This document shows, one piece after another, positions 1-5,587 of a stretch of DNA of 16,038 nucleotides. The DNA is from Bordetella parapertussis. GTDB lineage: Bacteria; Pseudomonadota; Gammaproteobacteria; Burkholderiales; SG8-41. Made by a program: the position numbers and the translations under genes. The notes beneath the pieces are model-generated. The model did not search any database. It was not told where the DNA came from and was given only the letters and a program-made list of their open reading frames with translations. The DNA lies in the NCBI GenBank assembly GCA_945863085.1, contig CAMBCD010000023.1:1-16038 (forward strand). Reading direction: 5' to 3'. Numbering within the stretch: the stretch's first letter is position 1; every line of letters starts with the position of its first letter.

Positions 1-173
1 AACTGACCATGGTCGGCGGCGAGGCGCTGAAAACCGTGCTGACGCGCAAAGGCCTCCGCATCGGTCGCATCAATTACCAGGACAACGGCAACTGGCGTCC
101 ATGCGACAGCAAACACGGCAATGGCCGGCTTTTGCGGCTGAATCCCGGCATCAATATCTTATGTTCATGTTAA
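1..173 (+). CDS. 3' end of an unidentified gene (partial)
   Basis: An open frame enters from the left edge (first full codon at 3) and runs 56 codons to a TAA at 171-173. Third positions are mostly G or C for the first 45 codons, as in real genes of this window, then become AT-richer over the last few codons, which encode a cysteine-containing tail (ILCSC). An ATG at 9 is in frame, but nothing upstream is visible to tell whether it is the start. I do not recognise the family. The next gene starts 28 bases later on the same strand, so the two could be co-transcribed. The product cannot be named from this fragment. Confidence 0.45.
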   Translation, partial: LTMVGGEALKTVLTRKGLRIGRINYQDNGNWRPCDSKHGNGRLLRLNPGINILCSC

Positions 174-201
174 GTTCGATTTTTCCAGATCAGGACTGAC
201 C

Positions 202-831
202 ATGAGCGATCCCAAAAACACACCCGCGGCCGATACGCGCCGCTTCAAGCTGATCCCGGTGGAAAACCTGACGCCGGAGCAGCGCGCGCTGACCGAGGCC
301 ATCAAATCCGGCCCGCGCGCCAAACTCGCGAGTTCAGGAGCATCCAAGCCGGGCCCTCTGGGCGGGCCATTCAACGTCTGGCTGCGCAGCCCGGGCATCG
401 GTGACCTGGTGCAAAAACTCGGGGAGGAAATCCGCTTCCGCAGTTCACTGGCCGGCAAGCTCAATGAGCTGGCGATCCTGATCGTGGCGCGGCACTGGAC
501 TTCGCAGTACGAATGGGTCGCCCACCACAAGCTCGCGCTGGAAGGCGGGTTGAATCCGGCGATCGCTGAACAAATCGCGCAGGGCAAACGGCCGTCGGGC
601 ATGGATGCCGACGAAACCATCGTCTACAACTTTTCGCGTGAACTGCTCGATACCCAGGGCGTCAGCGACGCCAATTACAAGGCGGTGCTGGACCGTTTCG
701 GCGAGCGTGGCGTGGTCGACCTGATTTCAGTCAACGGCTTTTACGTGCTGGTGTCGATGTGCCTGAACGTGGATGGCACACCCGTGCCGCCAGGCACGCC
801 CCTGCCGCTGCCGCCGCTGGCTAAGAAGTGA
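202..831 (+). CDS. carboxymuconolactone decarboxylase (CMD/AhpD-like) family protein
   Basis: A 209-residue protein with the all-helical CMD/AhpD fold. The core is at about residues 85-175, where the segment ELAILIVARHW followed by SQYEWVAHH (Glu104, His108, His109) is typical of the family. The redox CxxC of AhpD is absent, so it is unlikely to be an alkylhydroperoxidase. It resembles the stand-alone CMD proteins often found with aromatic or xenobiotic catabolism genes, where the substrate is usually unknown. It ends in a proline-rich tail (PVPPGTPLPLPPL). The ATG at 202 is preceded by a weak purine stretch (ATCAGGA) at normal distance, and the first residues are polar, so it is cytoplasmic. 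It converges on ycaO with a 27-base gap and no obvious terminator between. The family assignment is firm; the reaction is not known. Confidence 0.88.
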   Translation: MSDPKNTPAADTRRFKLIPVENLTPEQRALTEAIKSGPRAKLASSGASKPGPLGGPFNVWLRSPGIGDLVQKLGEEIRFRSSLAGKLNELAILIVARHWTSQYEWVAHHKLALEGGLNPAIAEQIAQGKRPSGMDADETIVYNFSRELLDTQGVSDANYKAVLDRFGERGVVDLISVNGFYVLVSMCLNVDGTPVPPGTPLPLPPLAKK

Positions 832-858
832 GCTAAATAAGTGGCTGTGGCCCGTTCC

Positions 859-2577
859 TCAGGCTGCGGCAAATAATTTGTCATAGGCAGCAAGCAGCGT
901 CTGATGCATGGCGCTGCCCTCCATGTCTGCGCCCAGCGTATGCAGGCCGAAGTAACGTTCGCTGCGATCAAGCAGGGCCTGCGCCTGGCGCACGGTTTCC
1001 GCGCCGTAGAGCAAGACCAGCGCACGGTGATAATTGCCGGCGTCTTCCAGGTTCAGCAGGCTTTCGATGCAGCGGTACACCAGATGCCGCGCTGGCTTCA
1101 TTTCCTGGAAGTGGCGGATCCAGTCACAACCTTCGCGCGTCGCCTCTTCGTCGCCGATGGCGAGTGCCAGCAGGGTTTTCAATTCACCGATGCGCAATTC
1201 CTTCCACACCGTATCCAGCGGGATGGCGAGACCGAGGATTTCCCAAAGCGGCCGTTCGTCGTTCAGATTGAGGGTTTGCAGATCATCGAGCAGGGCGCGG
1301 GCTTCGGCATCACTCAAGGCCGGCAGTTTGACCAGCGCCGGGCGGATGCGGTTGCCGATGCTGTTGTTTTCCCAGGCCAGGTCTTCCACCGGGTAGATCT
1401 CGGACATGCCGGGCACCAGGATGCGGCAGCTGTAGGCGCCCTGCTCGGTGAAATCGGCGACGTAGATGTCATGGCCTTCAGCCTTGATGCAGTTACACAG
1501 CCAGGCATAGTCTTCCGCGGTGGTGGTGCTGAAATTCCAGTCGGCGAAGGGGTAGTCCGGCTTATTGCCGAGGAAATTCCAGCTGATCACGCCGCTGGAG
1601 TCGACGAAATGGATTTCCAGGTTCGAGGCCATGGTGATTTCATCCATGTCGAAACCCGGCTCCGGGAAATTCTCCAGCGATTCGAGCGCGCGGCCCTGCA
1701 GCAATTCTGTGAGCGCGCGCTCCAGCGCCACTTCGAAGCGCGGGTGCGCGCCAAAACTGGCAAACACGCCCTGGTCCTTGGGGTGCAGCAGCGTGACATT
1801 CATCACCGGGTAACGGCCGCCGAGCGAGGCGTCGCGCACGAGTATGCCGAAGCCCGCTTCGCGCAGTCCCTTGATTCCGGCGGCGATGCCGGGATAACGC
1901 GCGATCACTTCCTCGGGCACTTCGGGCAGACACAAACCCTGGCTGATGATGCGGTTCTTGATATTGCGTTCGAAAATTTCGGACAGGGCCTGGCTGCGTG
2001 CCTCCATCAGCGTGTTGCCGGCCGCCATGCCGTTGCTGACATAGAGGTTACCGATGATGTTGACGGGGATCCAGGTCTGCACGCCATCACGGAGGCGCGT
2101 GTAGGACAGCGCGCAGATGCCGCGTTTCACATTGCCGGAGTTGAGATCAACCAGCACTTCACCATCAATGTCGCCCTGCGGGTTGTAAAAGGCGTGCAAT
2201 TCAGGATTGAGCAGTTCCGCCGGCCAGCGCCCGTCGTCCGTCGGCGCAAACCAGCGCTCCTGCGGATAATGGACAAAGGGCCGGTTGGCGCGGGTTTCAC
2301 CGAGGTAAAAATGGGTCCAGAAATAATGCGTGCCCAGGCGTTCAAAAAATTCCCCGAGTGCACTGGCGCGTGCCGCCAATTTGGTCGCACCTTTGCCGTT
2401 GGCAAACAGCATCGGGCATTCGTGGTCACGGACATGGACCGACCAGATCGACTCGACCGGATTCAGCCAGGAGGACTCATCCAGTACAAAGCCACGGACT
2501 GCCAGCTTGTCCTGCATGGTGCGAATGGTGGATTCGAGAGAGGCATCTTTGCCCGGGATGAAACTTTCGGTGGCCAT
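859..2577 (-). CDS. ycaO: YcaO-domain protein, E. coli YcaO type
   Basis: A 572-residue protein strongly resembling E. coli YcaO (about 586 residues) from its first residues (FIPGKDASLE, then SSWLNPVESIWSVHVRDHEC). The YcaO ATP-binding signatures are present: GKGATK near 61-66, GEFFER at 75-80, and the long motif SNGMAAGNT with EAR...ALSEIFER at 181-204 (Glu200, Glu203). Residues from about 460 on form a helical, TPR-like tail. It lacks the proline-rich C-terminus of azoline-forming YcaO cyclodehydratases and ends LFAAA. E. coli YcaO is genetically linked to RimO-dependent beta-methylthiolation of ribosomal protein S12; the exact chemistry is unsettled. No RimO or RiPP precursor gene is in this window, which argues against a biosynthetic cluster. 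The ATG at 2577 sits behind a purine-poor leader. An inverted repeat lies 38 bases upstream. Confidence 0.93.
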   Translation of the reverse strand: MATESFIPGKDASLESTIRTMQDKLAVRGFVLDESSWLNPVESIWSVHVRDHECPMLFANGKGATKLAARASALGEFFERLGTHYFWTHFYLGETRANRPFVHYPQERWFAPTDDGRWPAELLNPELHAFYNPQGDIDGEVLVDLNSGNVKRGICALSYTRLRDGVQTWIPVNIIGNLYVSNGMAAGNTLMEARSQALSEIFERNIKNRIISQGLCLPEVPEEVIARYPGIAAGIKGLREAGFGILVRDASLGGRYPVMNVTLLHPKDQGVFASFGAHPRFEVALERALTELLQGRALESLENFPEPGFDMDEITMASNLEIHFVDSSGVISWNFLGNKPDYPFADWNFSTTTAEDYAWLCNCIKAEGHDIYVADFTEQGAYSCRILVPGMSEIYPVEDLAWENNSIGNRIRPALVKLPALSDAEARALLDDLQTLNLNDERPLWEILGLAIPLDTVWKELRIGELKTLLALAIGDEEATREGCDWIRHFQEMKPARHLVYRCIESLLNLEDAGNYHRALVLLYGAETVRQAQALLDRSERYFGLHTLGADMEGSAMHQTLLAAYDKLFAAA

Positions 2578-2614
2578 GGCGGTTGCCCGGTGGAATGGAA
2601 GAGTGCGCGAGGAT

Positions 2615-2630
2615 GCCAGTTATCACTGGC
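2615..2630. promoter_or_regulatory. perfect inverted repeat upstream of ycaO
   Basis: GCCAGT-TATC-ACTGGC is a perfect 6-bp inverted repeat with a 4-base spacer, 38 bases upstream of the ycaO start, in the 141-base gap before the Bug remnant. It could be an operator or a small hairpin in the 5' leader. There is no T-run on either side, so it is not a rho-independent terminator. No clear promoter could be paired with it. Confidence 0.3.
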
Positions 2631-2718
2631 GGATACCAGCAAACCAGCCACAAATCGTAAACTGTGTTTGCGCTGGCGGAATCTTCGCCCACCATCAATT
2701 CGACTTGATACCGGCGCC

Positions 2719-2916
2719 CTAGATCACCTTGGCCCACTTGGTCATTTCACCCTCGAAGAACGCCGTGAACTCGGCCTCGGTGTTGCCGACAGCATCGGTG
2801 CCCTGCTTGCTCAGGTACTCGCGCATCGCGGGTTCGGTGATGATGCGCACGATTTTGCGGTTGAGTTTGTCGCGCACGGGTTTCGGCACCCCGGCCGGCG
2901 TGGATTTCGAATGCGC
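2719..2916 (-). pseudogene. C-terminal remnant of a Bug/TctC tripartite tricarboxylate transporter substrate-binding protein
   Basis: The minus strand encodes 65 codons ending in TAG (2719-2721) that match the C-terminal end of the Bug (TctC) periplasmic solute-binding family: TPAGVPKPVRDKLN, then ITEPAMREYLSKQGTDAVG, then a tail ending EMTKWAKVI. Intact members are about 320 residues with an N-terminal signal peptide. Here two consecutive stop codons (TGA TGA) lie just upstream in the same frame, and the preceding sequence has no Bug similarity in any frame that I can see. There is no plausible start in frame. I read this as the end of a gene whose 5' four-fifths were deleted. Bug genes are amplified in Burkholderiales, which supports the taxonomic guess. 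No partner TctA/TctB membrane genes are present. Confidence 0.8.
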
Positions 2917-2994
2917 TCATCAACCAGCCTCTCTGCGTTGCACACCGGAACGCGGCACAGGCCGCACTCCGGTGGATTTACATAATCATCTGTT

Positions 2995-3561
2995 TTATTG
3001 ATTATTTTCAGTCACGCCTTCAATATGAAACGGCTGGCCGTTGACCTCGACATGACTGTGCAAGGGTACCGGCTGCACAATCAGGCCCTCGGCGAAACAG
3101 CCGGCCTTGGCGTTCTTGATAAGGTGCGCAAGTTTGTCTGCCGGTTCGTCGCTGCGCAGCTTCAGATGCGTAGTAACACCTTCCCAGCGGTTGAACACCG
3201 TGCCCTTGAGCACCGATCCGCCGAGATGCTTGCGCAAAATTACTCGGCAATTCGCACCGCTGACCTTCATCTTCATCATGTGCGCGTACCGCGCAACCTG
3301 GGTCAGCAGTCAGAATCCAATCGACATCGCCAGATAACTCATCGGCGACGGGTACTTGTCGGTGCCCCCCAAGCGCGGCGCCTCATCGGTGAACACTTCG
3401 AACTTGCCCATGCGGCCACGCTTGAGGTGCATCTCGCCGGCAATCACCTCGGTGAAAACGTCGTTCTCGTTGGTGATGCCGCCGGCGGGCAGCTCCGGCT
3501 TGTCGATGACGCGTTCGCCCGGCTTTTCAGACAGGTCTTCATTGCCCAGTGGTTTGCTCAT
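2995..3561 (-). CDS. OsmC-family redox protein, predicted selenoprotein (in-frame TGA = Sec84)
   Basis: Read through one TGA, this frame gives a 188-residue OsmC-family protein, a normal length. The first half (1-83) has the family's DEAPRLGGTD (59-68) and PSP (71-73). The second half continues LLTQVARYAHMMKMK and has a conserved Cys at 155 (KAGCFAEG). Both halves are in the same frame and abut with no gap. Relatives read ALGAC-L-TQVARYAH here, so the TGA (3310-3312, codon 84) occupies the N-terminal redox cysteine. OsmC/Ohr proteins reduce organic hydroperoxides with this Cys and the later one; Sec would replace the attacking thiol. A SECIS-like hairpin follows the TGA (separate entry). The start ATG at 3561 has a strong GGAGGA upstream. 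ATG codons at the start of the second half lack a ribosome binding site. The gene follows a thioesterase by 47 bases. The alternative is a Cys-to-stop point mutation. Confidence 0.82.
3257..3309 (-). promoter_or_regulatory. bacterial SECIS-like stem-loop immediately downstream of the UGA
   Basis: In the mRNA, counting from the first base after UGA: bases 1-9 (CUGCUGACC) can pair with GGUCAGCGG (3257-3265), giving a 9-bp clamp with one G-U. Inside it, bases 12-17 are GGUUGC, followed by GC, the loop GGUAC, then GCGCAC. These form G-C, U-A, a single bulged U, then four G/C pairs closing a 5-base loop. As I recall E. coli fdhF, its SECIS also has GGUUGC at +12 to +17 with the same bulged U, and an apical loop containing GGU, the features read by SelB. 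The loop here starts at +20, within the usual UGA-to-loop range. An unpaired 14-base stretch separates the inner hairpin from the 3' arm of the clamp. Folding was done by eye. Confidence 0.78.
3310..3312 (-). other. in-frame UGA, predicted selenocysteine codon (Sec84)
   Basis: TGA on the minus strand between codons for Phe83 and Leu85 of the OsmC-family frame. Homology continues without a shift on both sides. The position matches the conserved cysteine of the motif G-x-C-L-x-T-Q-V. A single stop exactly at the catalytic Cys is the classic signature of a selenoprotein. One base change from TGC or TGT would also produce it, so the codon alone is not proof. Confidence 0.8.
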
Positions 3562-3608
3562 GCATGCTCCTCCAGTTGTGGCAGCAACGCTGCCGTTGAA
3601 AATCGATG

Positions 3609-4037
3609 CTAGGTTTTACTTTCGTAAACGGTTTTCGGCAGGATGCGGTAGCTTGCGCTGGCGCGACAGGCCAGCACGTCGTCCTCGCCGATCACCTCGG
3701 CTTCGGTGAACATCACGCTGCGTCCACGTTTGATGACGCTGCCCCGGCAGATGATTTCGCCCCGCGCCGGCGCGAGGTAAGTGAGGTTCATGGTCATGGT
3801 GGCGACGCCCAGTTCCCGGTCGACCAGCGAACGCACCGCCTGCGACATCGCGGCATCGACGATGGCCGCCACCGTGCCGCCGTGGACCTCGCCTCGGGAA
3901 TTGCCGAGGTGCGGCTGGAACCTGAGCCGCACCTGGGACCGGCCGTCGTCCAGCGCATCGAGTTCAAAACCGAGGTGGATGTACAGCGGGACAGTCGATC
4001 GCCACAGAGTGGTTGCCAGGCGGGATTTGGCAGTCAT
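3609..4037 (-). CDS. PaaI-family hotdog thioesterase
   Basis: A 142-residue single-domain hotdog protein. The signature VHGGTVAAIVDAAM is at 51-64, with the HGG loop (His52, Gly53, Gly54) and the acidic residue Asp61 on the central helix, as in PaaI/YdiI/DUF4442-like acyl-CoA thioesterases. The C-terminal strands (TMTMNLTYLAPARGEIICRGSV, in pieces) are typical of the family. It likely hydrolyses small aromatic or medium-chain acyl-CoA; the substrate cannot be read from the sequence. It is cytoplasmic, probably a tetramer. It lies 47 bases upstream of the OsmC-family selenoprotein gene on the same strand, so the pair may be one transcript. It is divergent from the VOC gene at 4152. Confidence 0.88.
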   Translation of the reverse strand: MTAKSRLATTLWRSTVPLYIHLGFELDALDDGRSQVRLRFQPHLGNSRGEVHGGTVAAIVDAAMSQAVRSLVDRELGVATMTMNLTYLAPARGEIICRGSVIKRGRSVMFTEAEVIGEDDVLACRASASYRILPKTVYESKT

Positions 4038-4151
4038 GGATGATTCCGGAACGGGACCGGGGAATATTACACCGCGCGGCGCAAGATTGCGGACTTGAGT
4101 CCATGCCGTGCTGCGGGCATCATGCGCTCAGTCCAGAAGGAGGAACGCACC

Positions 4152-4562
4152 ATGAAGGTCAAACGCATCGAACATGTCGGCATTGTTGTGCGCGACGTGG
4201 AGGCAAGCCGCAAACTATGGGAAGGCTGTTTCGGCATCAAGCTGGGCGGCACTGAAGACAATGCCACGCGGCGGCTGGCGCTGTATCCGGTCGGCGAATC
4301 AATGGTGGAACTGATTGCAGGACTGACACCGGACAGCAAGCAGGCAAAGCTGATCGCCGAAGGCAAGGGCGGACTGAACCACGTCTGCCTCGAAGTCGAG
4401 AATATCGACGAGGCGCTGGCGGAATTAAAAGCCAAGGGCATACCGCTGCTCGATCAGGTGCCGCGCATTGGTCATGCCGGTTGCCGCATCGCTTTCCTCG
4501 ATCCCTCGGCGACGGAAAACTGCCTGATCGAACTGGCGGAACTGCCGGCCGGCCACGCCTGA
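4152..4562 (+). CDS. VOC-superfamily protein, methylmalonyl-CoA epimerase-like
   Basis: A 136-residue two-module glyoxalase/VOC protein. Module 1 starts KRIEHVGIVVRDVE with His8; module 2 has GLNHVCLEVENIDEAL with His77. Together with Glu53 (MVELI) and Glu127 (LIELAE) these match the four metal ligands of methylmalonyl-CoA epimerase-type enzymes. The layout and the GGLNHVCLEV segment fit methylmalonyl-CoA epimerase, which interconverts the R and S epimers in propionate metabolism, better than glyoxalase I. No methylmalonyl-CoA mutase or propionyl-CoA carboxylase gene is adjacent, so the specific name stays tentative. The ATG at 4152 is chosen because AGAAGGAGGAA lies just upstream; a longer open frame to 4095 lacks such a site. 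Confidence 0.82.
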   Translation: MKVKRIEHVGIVVRDVEASRKLWEGCFGIKLGGTEDNATRRLALYPVGESMVELIAGLTPDSKQAKLIAEGKGGLNHVCLEVENIDEALAELKAKGIPLLDQVPRIGHAGCRIAFLDPSATENCLIELAELPAGHA

Positions 4563-4720
4563 CACGGGAACGTAACCAGAACCCATCCCAAAAAACTGCC
4601 GAGCGCAGACGGGACAAGGCGCCCGCGAGGCTTCGATGGAGCATTACCGGGATGGCAAGGCGAGGAGAAACGTAGCGGGTAGCGCAGTCCTGACAAGCGC
4701 AGGCGTTTTTGAGACGCGCT
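4563..4720. other. 158-base intergenic stretch between convergent genes
   Basis: This lies between the ends of the convergent VOC gene and the 90-residue protein gene. I see no convincing ORF, no strong hairpin with a T-run and no RNA gene. It contains several short GC-rich near-repeats (GGCGAGG, TAGCGGGTAGCG) that do not form a clear family. Confidence 0.4.
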
Positions 4721-4993
4721 CTACTTCTTCAGCGCTTTTTGCAGCAACTCGGCGACGAGTTCATTCACGCCGGTTTTGCGTTCGATGGCCAGTGCCTGGA
4801 GCTGCTTGACCAGGTCGCCATTGATTTTGACGGCAAACGGCACCAGGCCCGCGGCCTGATCAAGACGGCGCTGTTCGCGGCGATCAACCGGCTTGACGGT
4901 GCCCCCGGGATGGCCGTGGGTGCCGGTGTTTTTCATCTGGTTCACCAGTTTCATGGCGTTGTATTTTTGCAGTTCGGCGGGTTTCATGGCCAT
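4721..4993 (-). CDS. hypothetical small protein with a ribbon-helix-helix-like C-terminus
   Basis: A 90-residue basic protein I cannot assign firmly. The N-terminal half is polar and Gly/His-containing (NTGTHGHPGGTVKPVDRREQRR). The C-terminal 40 residues (from PFAVKINGDLVKQL to LVAELLQKALKK) look like one beta strand followed by two amphipathic helices, the pattern of a ribbon-helix-helix DNA-binding or antitoxin domain. No toxin gene lies next to it. The upstream gene on the same strand, the Gly-rich protein, ends 102 bases away, so co-transcription is possible. The ATG at 4993 has CCGGAG upstream; a second ATG two codons later is possible. Codon use matches its neighbours. Confidence 0.7.
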   Translation of the reverse strand: MAMKPAELQKYNAMKLVNQMKNTGTHGHPGGTVKPVDRREQRRLDQAAGLVPFAVKINGDLVKQLQALAIERKTGVNELVAELLQKALKK

Positions 4994-5095
4994 GGGGACG
5001 GACTCCGGAAATCAGGACGGAAAAAAATAGCGGCAGACCAAATCTGCCGCCGGGTTGCACAATGCGCTTTTCGCGAGAACAGGTGGAACGGGTTG

Positions 5096-5491
5096 TTATT
5101 GCGCCTGCGGCGGAGCACCGCCGCCACTGTTACCGTTGCCACCGCCATTACCACCGTTGCCGGCATTGCCACCGCCACCGCCACGGCGTTTGCCGGGCCG
5201 CTTGTGGAATTTTTTGCCGCCACCGCCACCCGGGCCTTTGTTCTGGCCTTGCGGGCGATTACCGCCACCGGGCTGCTGCATGCGGCCAGCGCCGCCGCTG
5301 TTCTGGCGTTGGTGGATGGAGCGCGATTGCGGTTCAGGCGCGCCGGGGCGATTGCCCGAAGCGAGCGCAATTTCGAGTTCGTTGAGTTCGTCCCACTCGG
5401 CGTCGGTACGGTTGCGATCCGGGATCGCAAGCAGTTCCTGCATGCGCGCGCGCGGCGAGGGAGATGAGGATGGGGGTTGCGAATCATTCAT
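5096..5491 (-). CDS. hypothetical glycine-rich low-complexity protein
   Basis: A 131-residue protein with two parts. Residues 1-45 hold a Ser/Pro-rich start and a short ordered segment (RMQELLAIPDRNRTDAEWDELNELEIALA), probably helical. Residues 46-131 are low complexity, rich in Gly, Asn, Gln, Lys and Arg, with Gly runs around a basic KKFHKRPGKRR patch. Such tails are often disordered and may bind RNA, but this is inference. There is no signal peptide or membrane segment. A good sigma70-type promoter lies so close to the ATG that the mRNA may be leaderless. The plus strand over the tail is also open because of the repeated composition (CCACCGCCAC), but that frame looks like a shadow. Function unknown. 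Confidence 0.75.
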   Translation of the reverse strand: MNDSQPPSSSPSPRARMQELLAIPDRNRTDAEWDELNELEIALASGNRPGAPEPQSRSIHQRQNSGGAGRMQQPGGGNRPQGQNKGPGGGGGKKFHKRPGKRRGGGGGNAGNGGNGGGNGNSGGGAPPQAQ

Positions 5492-5497
5492 GCCCGC

Positions 5498-5526
5498 ATT
5501 ATCGCACTTTACAGGGCATCCTTCAA
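5498..5526 (-). promoter_or_regulatory. sigma70-like promoter of the glycine-rich gene
   Basis: On the minus strand, TTGAAG (5521-5526), a 17-base spacer and GATAAT (5498-5503) form a good sigma70-type promoter. The expected transcription start is at about 5491, the first base of the ATG, so the message may have no leader. No Shine-Dalgarno sequence is visible between the -10 box and the ATG. Confidence 0.55.
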
Positions 5527-5587
5527 TGAAAACAACGGCTTAGCCTGAGCCCTGTTCCACGCCCTGGCAAGCCCCCCCCTGCCCGGC

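Noticed and set aside
202..831. Possible AhpD-type redox partner of the OsmC selenoprotein
   Set aside because: The CMD protein lacks the CxxC redox motif and has no UGA, and it is separated by ycaO and the Bug remnant.
904..2985. Long plus-strand open frame of 693 codons opposite ycaO
   Set aside because: It is a shadow of ycaO in GC-rich DNA, with no recognisable domain and wrong codon bias, while the minus strand encodes a clear YcaO.
3310..3561. Stand-alone 83-residue protein ending at the TGA, and a separate 94-residue protein at 2995-3279
   Set aside because: They are in the same frame, together make one OsmC domain, the second lacks a ribosome binding site, and a SECIS-like hairpin follows the TGA.
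5105..5240. Repeated CCACCGCCAC-type sequence, considered as a repeat array
   Set aside because: It is irregular, lacks spacers, and is explained by Gly codons of the low-complexity tail.
5055..5543. Plus-strand Pro-rich frame (162 codons) opposite the Gly-rich gene
   Set aside because: Poly-Gly codons read in reverse give Pro/Ala runs; the minus strand has a promoter and an ordered N-terminal segment.
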